Assembly: GCF_030124375.1 (NCBI RefSeq)
Contig: NZ_JASKLS010000004.1
Location: 1-64,000, forward strand
Length of the DNA: 64,000 nucleotides
Reading direction: 5' to 3'
Source: Sinorhizobium sp. 6-70
GTDB taxonomy: Bacteria > Pseudomonadota > Alphaproteobacteria > Rhizobiales > Rhizobiaceae
Position numbers and translations under genes: made by a program. The notes below the pieces were generated by a model. The model had not been told where the DNA came from. It saw only the letters and a list, made by a program, of their open reading frames with translations, and searched no databases. Shown piece after piece: positions 51,903 through 60,400 of the stretch. The stretch's first letter is position 1. Each line of letters opens with the position of its first letter.

Positions 51903-52271
51903 TTAGCTCGCGCTCGACGGCAGAAATGCCCCGACAGCCACGGCGAGCCAGCCCGCCATCATCGTCAGCCCGCCGAGCGGTGCCGACATCGGGAAAAGGC
52001 CTTGGCCGAGAGCATGGCGCGCGGCGAGATCGCCAGCGAAAAGCGCAGTCCCTGCGGCCAACAGCAAAGCGGCGATTGCGGCCGTGCGGAAATGGGCCCA
52101 TCCGGCGTGGAGTGCGACGAGTGCCGGCGCATGGGCGAGGCACATGGCGGAGGCACCGCCGAGAAGCCGTGGGTCAGCGCCGTGCGAGGCCGCTGCCGCA
52201 GCGCCGACACCGGCAATCCCCATCAGCCCCGCAATCAAAAGCACGGTCCGGCGCGCTGCGCTGTTCGGCAT
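51903..52271 (-). CDS. DUF423 membrane protein
   Basis: The 122-residue protein has four membrane helices (VLLIAGLMGIAGVGAAAA, a second around CLAHAPALVALHAG, AAIAALLLAAGTALFAGDLA, and GGLTMMAGWLAVAVGAFLP). The helix pattern and the AAASHGAD and FAGDL...PMSAPLGG segments are those of DUF423 (YwdK-like). Function unknown. It starts seven bases after the truncated-globin stop on the same strand, so the two form an operon. Confidence 0.85.
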   Translation of the reverse strand: MPNSAARRTVLLIAGLMGIAGVGAAAAASHGADPRLLGGASAMCLAHAPALVALHAGWAHFRTAAIAALLLAAGTALFAGDLAARHALGQGLFPMSAPLGGLTMMAGWLAVAVGAFLPSSAS

Positions 52272-52277
52272 CGAAAG

Positions 52278-52670
52278 CTATTCCTTGTTCTGCATGTGGT
52301 GGGCGAGTCGCGTGATCGGTTCGAGAATGATCGCCCGCAATTTCGGATGGGTAATGGTCTCTTCGAGCGCGCGCGTGAAGCAAAGAAGCCATTCGTCGCG
52401 CTCGGCCGGCCCGATCTCCGCGATGAAGTGGCGACGGCGCAGCATCGGATGGCCGCGTTTTTCCACATAGATCGGCGGCCCGCCGAGCCAGCCGGTCAAA
52501 TATTCGTAGAGTTTCTCCTCGCTGCCCGAGAGATCCGGCGGATGGACGGCGCGGCAGCGGGCGGCTTCCGGGAGGCTGTCCATGAGCGCGTAGAAGCGCC
52601 GTGTGAGCGCGCGAACCGTGGCGTCGCCGCCGATCGCTTCATAAAGTGTTGTCGTTTCGCTTCCCGCCAT
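52278..52670 (-). CDS. group II truncated haemoglobin
   Basis: This 130-residue 2-on-2 globin starts at ATG 52670. The proximal haem ligand is His81 in GHPMLRRRHF, and Trp94 in ERDEWLLCF is the G8 tryptophan diagnostic of group II (TrHbO). TLYEAIGGDATVRALTRRFY is the N-terminal helix pair. Such proteins bind O2 and NO and may detoxify NO or peroxide. The frame is open 16 codons upstream without family similarity. It lies among haem and iron genes and is transcribed towards the IsdG-like gene. Confidence 0.9.
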   Translation of the reverse strand: MAGSETTTLYEAIGGDATVRALTRRFYALMDSLPEAARCRAVHPPDLSGSEEKLYEYLTGWLGGPPIYVEKRGHPMLRRRHFIAEIGPAERDEWLLCFTRALEETITHPKLRAIILEPITRLAHHMQNKE

Positions 52671-52780
52671 ATCGTCGTCCTTTGCCGGATTGGTATAACG
52701 CGACCTGCCATTCGACAATGTCTTTCACGTCTTCTGTTTGCGGCGTTTCATCGCGTCGGAGCCGAGCATGTGCTTGACAA

Positions 52781-52794
52781 ACCGTCCAGACGGT
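52781..52794 (+). promoter_or_regulatory. TetR-type operator in front of the tetR-SMR pair
   Basis: ACCGTC-CA-GACGGT is a perfect 14-base palindrome. It lies directly after a TTGACA hexamer (52774-52779) and 15 bases before the regulator's ATG, an ideal place for autorepression. Confidence 0.7.
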
Positions 52795-52808
52795 ATCTTG
52801 ATGGGGGC

Positions 52809-53369
52809 ATGACAAACGCCCATCGCAGGAAAAAGCAGCCGGAGCACGTTCGCCAGCAATTGCTGGAGGTCGCCGCGCGCCTGTCGTTGGAGCAGGGCAT
52901 CAGCGCCGTTACGTTGGATGCGGTGTCGCAGGCGGCCGGCGTCAGCAAGGGCGGGCTCCTGCATCATTTCCCGAACAAGCTCGCCCTGCTCGACGGCCTC
53001 TTCGACGAACTCGTCGCACGTTTCGATCGGGCGATCGAGGAAGCAATGGCGAACGACGATGTCGAGCAAGGGTGGTTTACACGCGCCTATCTGACCGTCT
53101 GCTTTGCGCTCGATGCGGAAGCGGAAGGGAAGGGATGGCAGGTGCTGACGATCGCATTGCTCGCCGAGCCGCATCTCAAGGCGCGCTGGCGCGACTGGGT
53201 GGCGCGACGCGCGGAGGAATTCGCAGCGACCGATTCCTCGCCCAACTGCCTGCTTGCCCGTTTTGCCGCCGACGGTGTCTGGCTGGCGGACCTGCTTGGG
53301 AGCCATGAACTCGATGCGCCGACCCGAGCGCTTCTGCTCCAGAACCTCAAGGCGCTTTCACTGCAGTAG
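52809..53369 (+). CDS. TetR-family repressor of the adjacent SMR efflux gene
   Basis: The 186-residue regulator has an N-terminal HTH (LLEVAARLSLEQGISAVTLDAVSQAAGVSKGGLLHHFPNKLALLDGL). The C-terminal ligand domain contains a conserved KGWQVLTIALLAEPHL segment. It resembles regulators linked to quaternary-ammonium or SMR pumps. ATG 52809 follows TTGATGGGGGC. The perfect palindrome upstream is its probable operator. The SMR gene follows 44 bases after the stop in the same direction. Confidence 0.9.
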   Translation: MTNAHRRKKQPEHVRQQLLEVAARLSLEQGISAVTLDAVSQAAGVSKGGLLHHFPNKLALLDGLFDELVARFDRAIEEAMANDDVEQGWFTRAYLTVCFALDAEAEGKGWQVLTIALLAEPHLKARWRDWVARRAEEFAATDSSPNCLLARFAADGVWLADLLGSHELDAPTRALLLQNLKALSLQ

Positions 53370-53413
53370 GCAAGAAGTCGGCGCAGACCGCTCTCAACCA
53401 CCGGAGACCTCCC

Positions 53414-53755
53414 ATGAACCCCGCCATGCTTTATACGGTCCTGGTGATCGCCATCGTCTTCGAGGTGCTCGGCACTTCCGCGATGCAGGCGGCGCAGCAT
53501 TTCTCACGGCTGGCGCCCACGGTGATCATGGTGCTGTGCTATGGCGTCGCTTTCTTTTTCCTCTCCTACACGCTGCGCTATATTCCGGTCGGCATCGCCT
53601 ACGCGCTGTGGAGCGGCCTCGGCATCGTGCTGATCTCTGCCGCCGGCTATCTCGTCTTCGGTCAGAAGCTCGACCTGCCAGCCGTTTTCGGGCTGGCGCT
53701 GATCATCGCCGGCGTGCTGGTTCTCAATCTCTTTTCCAAGTCGACGTTTCACTGA
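53414..53755 (+). CDS. small multidrug resistance (EmrE/SugE-type) transporter
   Basis: This 113-residue SMR protein has four membrane helices. Glu17 in IVFEVLGTSAM is the essential substrate/proton-coupling glutamate (Glu14 of EmrE). Other family marks are YGVAFFFLSYTLRYIPVGIAYALWSGLGIVLIS and a Trp in LWSG. It exports quaternary ammonium compounds or similar cations in exchange for protons. CGGAGACCTCCC precedes the ATG. Pairing with a TetR gene and operator indicates drug-inducible expression. Confidence 0.93.
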   Translation: MNPAMLYTVLVIAIVFEVLGTSAMQAAQHFSRLAPTVIMVLCYGVAFFFLSYTLRYIPVGIAYALWSGLGIVLISAAGYLVFGQKLDLPAVFGLALIIAGVLVLNLFSKSTFH

Positions 53756-53851
53756 CCCATCGACAAATACCTTTCGAGCGGCGCTTTGGATCCTGCGCTG
53801 CGTCCCTGCAACATTTCGCTACAGATTACGCTGGGAAAACCCCTGAAATTC

Positions 53852-53876
53852 ATTGAAATGGTCGATCTGTTTCAAT
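53852..53876 (+). promoter_or_regulatory. inverted repeat upstream of the dipeptidase/dpp operon
   Basis: ATTGAAA-N11-TTTCAAT is a perfect palindrome with 7-base arms, about 80 bases before the dipeptidase ATG. GAAA/TTTC palindromes of this sort are typical of RpiR- and GntR-type sites. No regulator gene adjoins it. Confidence 0.45.
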
Positions 53877-53957
53877 AGCATCGCCCGCGTCCCTTCTTTG
53901 GATGCGGCATGGAAGAATTCCATCCGATCTCCCTGATAATGCGAAGGAATTCTGGGA

Positions 53958-55013
53958 ATGCAGGCGGTTTTCGACGGCCATAACGACGTGCTTCTGCGCC
54001 TTTGGCAGCACGGGCGCAGCGGAGGCAATCCGGTAACCGAATTCGTCGAGGGAACCGACAAGGGCCACATCGATGCGCCGCGCGCCAAGCGGGGTGGCCT
54101 CGCCGGCGGTCTTTCGGCGATTTACATTCCATCGGGCGATCTGGTGCTGAAGACGCCGGACGAGAACGGCCACTACGCCACCCCTCTGTCCGCGCCGCTT
54201 GACCGTCTGCCGTCGCTTGCTACGGCGATGGAGCTTGCCGATATCGCCATCAGGCTCGATCGTGCCGGCGCCTGGAGGCTTTGCCGCTCGACCGCGGAAA
54301 TCCGGTCGGCGATCGCGGACGGTATCTTCGCCTCGGTCCTGCATATGGAGGGCTGCGAGGCGATCGGGCCCGACCTTTCGTCGCTCGAAACCTTTTATGC
54401 GGCCGGGCTTCGCTCGCTGGGTCCTGTCTGGAGCCGTCACAATGTTTTCGGCCATGGCGTGCCGTTCGCCTATCCCATGTCGCCGGATACAGGCCCAGGC
54501 CTGACCGAGGCGGGCTTCGAGCTGGTGCGCGCCTGCAACCGGCTCGGCATCCTCATCGATCTGGCGCACAGCACCGAACAGGGTTTCTGGGATGTGGCGA
54601 AGACCACCGACCAGCCGCTTATCGCCAGCCATTCCAATGCCCATGCGTTGACACCGGTCGCACGCAATCTCACGGACCGGCAGCTCGACGCCGTGCGCGA
54701 GAGCCATGGGCTCGTCGGTCTTAACTACGCGACGACGATGCTTCGCCCGGACGGGCAGGAGAACGCGGCAACGCCTCTGTCCGACATGGTTCGCCATGTC
54801 GATTACATGATCGAGCGCATGGGAATCGATTGCGTCGCACTGGGATCGGATTTCGACGGCGCCACCATACCGGAGGACATAGCCGACGCGGCGGGTAACC
54901 ACAAGCTCGTTGCCGCACTGGCAGGCGCTGGATATGGTGAGGCCGAACTGGCAAAGATATGCCGGGAGAACTGGCTGAGAGTTCTGGGACAGGCATGGCA
55001 CGAGGCCGCCTGA
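53958..55013 (+). CDS. membrane-dipeptidase family (peptidase M19) enzyme
   Basis: The 351-residue renal-dipeptidase-like zinc enzyme has the first metal motif His8-x-Asp10 in FDGHNDVLLR and the bridging Glu in LHMEGCEAIG. Later ligands are in LIDLAHSTEQG and IASHSNAHAL, and GSDFDGATIP is the final conserved segment. No signal peptide is present, so it acts in the cytoplasm. It precedes a peptide ABC transporter by 50 bases, which suggests it cleaves imported dipeptides. D-Ala-D-Ala or other D-amino-acid dipeptides are possible for M19 enzymes. Confidence 0.92.
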   Translation: MQAVFDGHNDVLLRLWQHGRSGGNPVTEFVEGTDKGHIDAPRAKRGGLAGGLSAIYIPSGDLVLKTPDENGHYATPLSAPLDRLPSLATAMELADIAIRLDRAGAWRLCRSTAEIRSAIADGIFASVLHMEGCEAIGPDLSSLETFYAAGLRSLGPVWSRHNVFGHGVPFAYPMSPDTGPGLTEAGFELVRACNRLGILIDLAHSTEQGFWDVAKTTDQPLIASHSNAHALTPVARNLTDRQLDAVRESHGLVGLNYATTMLRPDGQENAATPLSDMVRHVDYMIERMGIDCVALGSDFDGATIPEDIADAAGNHKLVAALAGAGYGEAELAKICRENWLRVLGQAWHEAA

Positions 55014-55063
55014 TCCTGTGAAGAAAGGCCCGGAAAGGGCATAAAACGAGGGAACTGCAAAAA

Positions 55064-56704
55064 ATGATGCACAAGCTTAATGGACGTTTTCGACTGCTTG
55101 CCGCTTCGGCAGCACTTGCCATGGTTATGGGCGCTTCCCAGCCTGCCTTCGCAGAGACGCCGAAGGACACGCTGGTCGAAGCCTTCGCGATCGACGACAT
55201 CATCACCATGGATCCGGGCGAGGCTTTCGAGCTTTCGACCGCGGAGATGACGAGCAACACCTACAGCCTGCTCGTCCGCCTCGATCTTAACGATACGACA
55301 AAGGTCGTGGGCGATCTCGCTGACAGCTGGACGGTTTCCGATGACGGCCTGACCTATACGTTCAAGCTGAAACCCGGCCTGAAATTCGCCTCCGGCAATC
55401 CGATCACGGCAGAGGACGTAGCCTATTCGTTCGAGCGTGCCGTGAAGCTCGACAAGAGCCCGGCCTTCATCCTTACCCAGTTCGGCCTTAACGGCGACAA
55501 CGTCACCGAAAAGGCGAAGGCCGCCGACGAAACGACCTTTGTCTTCACCGTCGACCAGGCCTACGCACCGAGCTTCGTCCTTAACTGCCTGACCGCGACG
55601 GTCGCTTCGGTTGTCGACAAGAAACTCGTGCTTGAGCACGTCAAGGCCGTGACCCCGACTGCGGACTACAAGTATGACAACGACTTCGGCAACGAATGGC
55701 TGAAGACGGGTTACGCCGGTTCCGGCGCGTTCAAGCTGCGCGAATGGCGGGCGAACGAAGTCGTCGTGCTGGAACGCAACGACAACTATTACGGTGACCC
55801 GGCGAAGCTCGCCCGCGTCATCTACCGGCACATGAAGGAAAGCTCCGGCCAGCGCCTGGCGCTCGAAGCCGGCGACGTCGACGTCGCGCGCAACCTGGAG
55901 CCGGGCGACTACGAAGCCGTGGCGAAGAACGGCGATCTGGCAACGACCAGCGCAGCGAAGGGCTCGATCTACTACATCAGCCTCAACCAGAAGAACGAGG
56001 CGCTGGCGAAGCCGGAAGTGCGCGAAGCGTTCAAGTACCTCGTCGACTACGATGCAATCGGCTCGACCCTGATCAAGGGCATCGGCGAAATCCACCAGAG
56101 CTTCCTGCCGAAGGGGGTTCTGGGCGCGCTTGACGAGAACCCCTACAAGTTCGACGTGGCGAAGGCCAAGGAACTGTTGGCAAAGGCCGGCTATCCGGAC
56201 GGCTTCTCCGTCACCATGGACGTGCGCAATACCCAGCCGGTCACGGGCGTTGCCGAATCCTTCCAGCAGACGCTCGGACAGGCGGGCGTGAAGCTCGAGA
56301 TCATCCCCGGTGACGGCAAGCAGACCTTGACGAAGTACCGCGCCCGCAACCACGACATGTATATCGGCGTGTGGGGCATGGACTATTTCGACCCGAACTC
56401 GAATGCCGAAACCTTCACCAGCAACCCGGACAATTCCGACGAAGGCAAGAACAAGACACTTGCCTGGCGCAACGCCTGGGACGTTCCGGAGCTGACGAAG
56501 AAGACCAAGGAAGCGCTGCTTGAGCGCGATGGCGCCAAGCGCGCGGAGACCTACAAGGAACTCCAGAAGACGGTTCTCGCGGAGAGCCCGTTCGTCGTCA
56601 TCTTCCAGCAGACGGAAGTTGCCGGCCTTCGCGGCAACCTGAAAGGCCTCAAGCTCGGTCCGAGCTTCGACACCAACTACGTCTGGAACGTCTCCAAGGA
56701 ATAA
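55064..56704 (+). CDS. dppA: dipeptide/oligopeptide ABC transporter binding protein
   Basis: This 546-residue family-5 extracellular binding protein has a signal peptide (RLLAASAALAMVMGASQPAFA). Typical domain segments are LVEAFAIDDIITMDPGEAFE, DLADSWTVSDDGLTYTFKLK and KIT/AEDVAYSFERAV-like wording. It delivers peptides, or other compounds handled by this class such as glycosides, to the permeases. Two adjacent ATGs (55064 and 55067) are possible starts. The S. meliloti orthologue is annotated dppA2; the real ligand is untested. Confidence 0.9.
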   Translation: MMHKLNGRFRLLAASAALAMVMGASQPAFAETPKDTLVEAFAIDDIITMDPGEAFELSTAEMTSNTYSLLVRLDLNDTTKVVGDLADSWTVSDDGLTYTFKLKPGLKFASGNPITAEDVAYSFERAVKLDKSPAFILTQFGLNGDNVTEKAKAADETTFVFTVDQAYAPSFVLNCLTATVASVVDKKLVLEHVKAVTPTADYKYDNDFGNEWLKTGYAGSGAFKLREWRANEVVVLERNDNYYGDPAKLARVIYRHMKESSGQRLALEAGDVDVARNLEPGDYEAVAKNGDLATTSAAKGSIYYISLNQKNEALAKPEVREAFKYLVDYDAIGSTLIKGIGEIHQSFLPKGVLGALDENPYKFDVAKAKELLAKAGYPDGFSVTMDVRNTQPVTGVAESFQQTLGQAGVKLEIIPGDGKQTLTKYRARNHDMYIGVWGMDYFDPNSNAETFTSNPDNSDEGKNKTLAWRNAWDVPELTKKTKEALLERDGAKRAETYKELQKTVLAESPFVVIFQQTEVAGLRGNLKGLKLGPSFDTNYVWNVSKE

Positions 56705-56722
56705 CCCGAAAGGACCGTTCCC

Positions 56723-57790
56723 TTGAGCATGAGCGGAACAGAACGATTGAATGGGCGCAGGCGCGCCCGTTCCCGAAAGGCTGTGGCCTCGGCATTGCAA
56801 TTCCTTGTCGTCGTGGCGACCACCTATCTCGGCCTTCTCGCCGTCACCTTCTTCATCGGCCGCGTCATCCCGATCGATCCGGTCCTCGCCGTTCTCGGCG
56901 ACCGGGCGCCTTCGCATGTCGTCGAGAGAACGCGTGAGGCGATGGGGCTCAACCAGCCTCTCTACCACCAATTCTTCATCTATGTCCGGCAGGCGCTTTC
57001 CGGCGATTTCGGCATTTCGGTGCTGACGACCAATCCGGTCATGACGGATATCCGCCGCGTTTTCCCGGCGACGATCGAGCTAGCGACGCTTGGAACGCTG
57101 ATTGGCGCCTTCATCGGCGTGCCGCTCGGCGTGCTCGCAGCGGTCAAGCGCGGCAGCATTGCGGACCAGATCGTCCGCGTCATCGGCCTCGTCGGCTACT
57201 CGGTTCCGATCTTCTGGCTGGCGCTGCTGGCGCTGCTCGTCTTCTACGCCCGGCTGCAATGGGTCGCCTATCCCGGCCGCATCGATATCGTCTACGAATA
57301 CACGTTTTCGCCGATCACCGGATTTTATCTCGTCGACGCGCTCTGGCAGGGGCAGTGGGATGTCTTCCGCGACGTCTTTCGCCACATCATCCTACCGGCA
57401 TCGCTGCTCGGCTATTTCTCGCTCGCCTATATTAGCCGCATGACCCGCAGCTTCATGCTGAACGAGCTGCAGCAGGAATATATCGTCGCCGCGCGCGCCA
57501 AGGGTCTTTCGGAAGCGCGGATCATCTGGGGCCACGCGTTGCGCAACGCGGCCGTGCCGCTCGTGACAGTGATCGCGCTTTCCTATGCGGGCCTGCTTGA
57601 AGGGTCGGTACTCACCGAAACCGTCTTCGCCTGGCCGGGACTCGGCCTCTACATCACCAATTCGCTGCAGAATGCCGATATGAACGCCGTGCTCGGCGGA
57701 ACGATCATCATCGGATCGGTCTTCATCGGCATCAATCTCCTGTCCGATCTCCTCTACCGGACGCTCGATCCAAGGACGCGCGCACGATGA
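56723..57790 (+). CDS. dppB: peptide ABC transporter permease (DppB type)
   Basis: The 355-residue permease has an N-terminal helix (FLVVVATTYLGLLAVTFFIGRVIP), the family line DPVLAVLGDRAPSHVVERTREAMGLNQPLYHQF and the EAA loop EYIVAARAKGLSEARIIWGHALRNA. The start is TTG 56723 or ATG 56729. It overlaps dppC by four bases and forms the channel with it. Confidence 0.92.
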   Translation: MSMSGTERLNGRRRARSRKAVASALQFLVVVATTYLGLLAVTFFIGRVIPIDPVLAVLGDRAPSHVVERTREAMGLNQPLYHQFFIYVRQALSGDFGISVLTTNPVMTDIRRVFPATIELATLGTLIGAFIGVPLGVLAAVKRGSIADQIVRVIGLVGYSVPIFWLALLALLVFYARLQWVAYPGRIDIVYEYTFSPITGFYLVDALWQGQWDVFRDVFRHIILPASLLGYFSLAYISRMTRSFMLNELQQEYIVAARAKGLSEARIIWGHALRNAAVPLVTVIALSYAGLLEGSVLTETVFAWPGLGLYITNSLQNADMNAVLGGTIIIGSVFIGINLLSDLLYRTLDPRTRAR

Positions 57791-58719
57791 GCCTTGCCAC
57801 CGAAACACGACCGATGACACGCCGTGAATGGTTGCTGTCCGACCGGCCGCAATCGCGCACGCAGGCGCGTCTCGGCCGCGCCTATATGACCTGGCGGCGC
57901 TTTTCGGCCAACCGCCTCGCGGTTCTCGGCCTCATCATCCTGCTCGGGCTGGTGTTCGTGGCGGCCTTTGCAGGTGTTCTTGCGCCCCATTCGCCAGTGG
58001 TCGGCAACCTCGCCGGCGCGCGGCTGCTGCCGCCCGGAAGCGAGGGGTATCTGCTCGGCACGGACGACCAGGGCCGCGATATCCTCTCGCGACTGATTCA
58101 CGGGTCGCGGCTGACGCTTGCGGTCGTCCTTCTCGTCGCGATTATCGCCGCACCGGTCGGCCTTATCGTCGGCGCTGTCGCCGGATACTCCGGCGGCTGG
58201 ATCGATGCCGTGCTGATGCGCATCACCGATATCTTTCTCGCCTTTCCAAAGCTCGTCCTGGCGCTCGCCTTCGTCGCGGCGCTTGGACCCGGAATCGAAA
58301 ATGCCGTCATCGCGATTGCGATCACCTCCTGGCCGCCCTATGCGCGGATCGCCCGCGCCGAGACGCTGACGGTGCGCAATTCCGACTATATCGCCGCCGT
58401 TCAACTGATGGGGGCGTCGCCGGCGCGTATCATCTTCCGCCATGTCATGCCGATGTGCCTGTCGTCGCTGATCGTGCGCGTAACCCTCGACATGGCCGGC
58501 ATCATCCTGACGGCTGCGGGCCTCGGGTTCCTTGGCCTTGGCGCCCAGCCGCCGCTGCCTGAATGGGGTGCGATGATCGCCTCCGGCCGCCGCTTCATTC
58601 TCGATCAATGGTGGGTCGCCACCATGCCCGGTGTCGCCATCCTGATCGTCAGCCTCGGCTTCAACCTCCTTGGCGACGGCCTGCGCGACGCACTCGATCC
58701 GCGGGAGAGCGGCCAATGA
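57787..58719 (+). CDS. dppC: peptide ABC transporter permease (DppC type)
   Basis: This 310-residue permease has the OppC/DppC N-terminal segment (WRRFSANRLAVLGLIILLGLVFVAAFAG), the LLGTDDQGRDILSRLIHGSRLTL line and the EAA loop SDYIAAVQLMGASPARIIFRHVMP. Six membrane helices are visible. It is coupled by ATGA overlaps to dppB upstream and dppD downstream. Confidence 0.93.
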   Translation: MSLATETRPMTRREWLLSDRPQSRTQARLGRAYMTWRRFSANRLAVLGLIILLGLVFVAAFAGVLAPHSPVVGNLAGARLLPPGSEGYLLGTDDQGRDILSRLIHGSRLTLAVVLLVAIIAAPVGLIVGAVAGYSGGWIDAVLMRITDIFLAFPKLVLALAFVAALGPGIENAVIAIAITSWPPYARIARAETLTVRNSDYIAAVQLMGASPARIIFRHVMPMCLSSLIVRVTLDMAGIILTAAGLGFLGLGAQPPLPEWGAMIASGRRFILDQWWVATMPGVAILIVSLGFNLLGDGLRDALDPRESGQ

Positions 58720-59549
58720 GCGCGCTTCTGACGGTCAACGACCTGAGAGTCCGGTTTCCGACGCGAACCGGCGTCGTCGAGGCTGTGCGCGGCGTCTCCT
58801 TCACCCTCGGGCGCGAACGTCTCGGCATCGTGGGCGAGAGCGGTTCCGGAAAATCGCAGACGGGCAGGGCGATCATGGGGCTCACGCCGTCGCATGCCGA
58901 GGTTACGGCAAAGACGCTTTCGTTCGGCGGTGTCGATCTCATTTCCGCTCCGCCAAAAGTCCGCCGGGATCTTCGCGGCAAGCGCATCGCGATGATCCTG
59001 CAGGATCCGAAATATTCGCTGAATCCGGTGATGAGCATCGGCCGGCAGATCGTCGAGACGCTTCGCCGGCACGAGAACGTCAGCCGTTCTGAAGCGCGGG
59101 AGCGGGCGTTGGATATGCTTGCGGCGGTGCAGATTCGCGACCCAGCCCGCGTCTTCGACCTTTACCCGCACGAGGTCTCCGGCGGCATGGGCCAGCGAGC
59201 GATGATCGCCATGATGCTGGTCGCAGGCCCGGAGCTTCTGATCGCCGACGAGCCGACGTCTGCTCTCGATGTGACGGTGCAGCTCGAAGTGTTGTCGATC
59301 CTCGACAAGCTGGTCGCGGATCGCGGCATGGGACTGATCTTTGTCTCGCACGATCTCAGGCTCGTCTCGTCCTTCTGCGACCGGGTGCTGGTCATGTATG
59401 CCGGGAAGATCGTCGAGGAGATCGCCGCATCGGATCTCGCCAGCGCCAAGCATCCCTATACGCAAGGCCTCCTGAACTGCATGCCCGTCATCGGGGCGGA
59501 TCGCCATCCCTTGCCTGTCCTCGACCGCAAGCCGGAGTGGGCGCTATGA
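58716..59549 (+). CDS. dppD: peptide ABC transporter ATPase (DppD type)
   Basis: The 277-residue ATPase has Walker A GESGSGKSQTGRAIMGL, with Gln in place of the usual Thr, Walker B LLIADEPTSALDVT, the signature VSGGMGQRAMIAMML and the switch His in VSHDLRLVSSF. The C-terminal HPYTQGLLNCMP is the oligopeptide-ATPase (OppD) marker. Start and stop overlap dppC and dppF by four bases each. Compared with typical DppD (about 320 residues) the C-terminal Fe-S extension is short, and no cysteine cluster is seen. Confidence 0.92.
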   Translation: MSALLTVNDLRVRFPTRTGVVEAVRGVSFTLGRERLGIVGESGSGKSQTGRAIMGLTPSHAEVTAKTLSFGGVDLISAPPKVRRDLRGKRIAMILQDPKYSLNPVMSIGRQIVETLRRHENVSRSEARERALDMLAAVQIRDPARVFDLYPHEVSGGMGQRAMIAMMLVAGPELLIADEPTSALDVTVQLEVLSILDKLVADRGMGLIFVSHDLRLVSSFCDRVLVMYAGKIVEEIAASDLASAKHPYTQGLLNCMPVIGADRHPLPVLDRKPEWAL

Positions 59550-60295
59550 CGACTGCCGTTTCCGTCCAAAACCTCACGGTCGCCTATGAAGACTTCAAGG
59601 CGCTGGATGCTGTCGGCGTCGACGTCGCTGCCGGCGAGTCCTTCGGCCTCGTTGGCGAGTCCGGCTCGGGAAAATCCACCCTGCTCAGGGCGGTTGCCGG
59701 GCTCGCCCCGGTAACCGGGGGCACGATCCGCGTCGAGAACCGGCAGCTTCAAGGCGCGCGCCGCGACAAGGCTTTTTACCGCTCGGTGCAGATGGTGTTC
59801 CAGGATCCCTATGGCTCGCTGCATCCGCGCCAGACGGTCGATCGGCAATTGTTGGAGCCGTTGGCGATCCACGGCGTCGGCGATGGCGAACGCCGCATCC
59901 TGAAGGCGCTGGATGAAGTCGGGCTCGGTTCCGGCTTCCGCTTCCGCTACCCGCACCAGTTGTCCGGCGGGCAACGTCAACGCATCGCCATCGCGCGGGC
60001 GCTCATTCTCGAACCCTCGATCCTGCTGCTCGACGAGCCGACATCGGCGCTCGATGCGTCCGTCCAGGCGGAAGTGCTCAACCTCCTCGAACAGGTGCGT
60101 CGCGACCGCAAGCTGACCTTCATCATGGTCAGCCACGATCTCGGGGTCGTCACCCATATGTGCGACCGGCTGGCTGTCATGCGCGGCGGGCGCGTCGTCG
60201 AACGGTTGTCGTCGGCCGATCTCGTCGCCGGACGCATCGGCGAGGACTACACCCGCAACCTGATGGTGGCGAGCAAGGGATTCCGGCGGGGGTGA
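59546..60295 (+). CDS. dppF: peptide ABC transporter ATPase (DppF type)
   Basis: The 249-residue ATPase has Walker A GESGSGKSTLLRAVAG, the signature [19 protein letters not shown], Walker B LLLDEPTSALDAS and the switch HDLGVVTHM. QMVFQDPYGSLHPRQTV is the DppF/OppF Q-loop segment. It is shorter than typical DppF (about 320 residues), lacking the C-terminal OligoHPY part. It completes the five-gene transporter; a bidirectional terminator follows. Confidence 0.92.
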   Translation: MTTAVSVQNLTVAYEDFKALDAVGVDVAAGESFGLVGESGSGKSTLLRAVAGLAPVTGGTIRVENRQLQGARRDKAFYRSVQMVFQDPYGSLHPRQTVDRQLLEPLAIHGVGDGERRILKALDEVGLGSGFRFRYPHQLSGGQRQRIAIARALILEPSILLLDEPTSALDASVQAEVLNLLEQVRRDRKLTFIMVSHDLGVVTHMCDRLAVMRGGRVVERLSSADLVAGRIGEDYTRNLMVASKGFRRG

Positions 60296-60346
60296 AGCTC
60301 CCGAGCCCTCTCTGAAGCCCCAGCTCAGGATTGTTTTCGGAACAAA

Positions 60347-60378
60347 AAACGCCCCGCAGCAACAGCTTCGGGGCGTTT
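60347..60378. terminator. bidirectional terminator between dppF and the sugar cluster
   Basis: A perfect 10-bp stem AAACGCCCCG/CGGGGCGTTT with a 12-base loop is flanked by an A run on the left and T-rich sequence on the right. It ends the dpp transcript and the convergent sugar-modification transcript. Confidence 0.85.
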
Positions 60379-60400
60379 GCAATAATACGTCTTCGCCTGA

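Noticed and set aside
54803..56971. A 722-codon open frame on the minus strand opposite dppA and the end of the dipeptidase gene
   Set aside because: It is a shadow of well-supported genes with no ribosome site or conserved motif.
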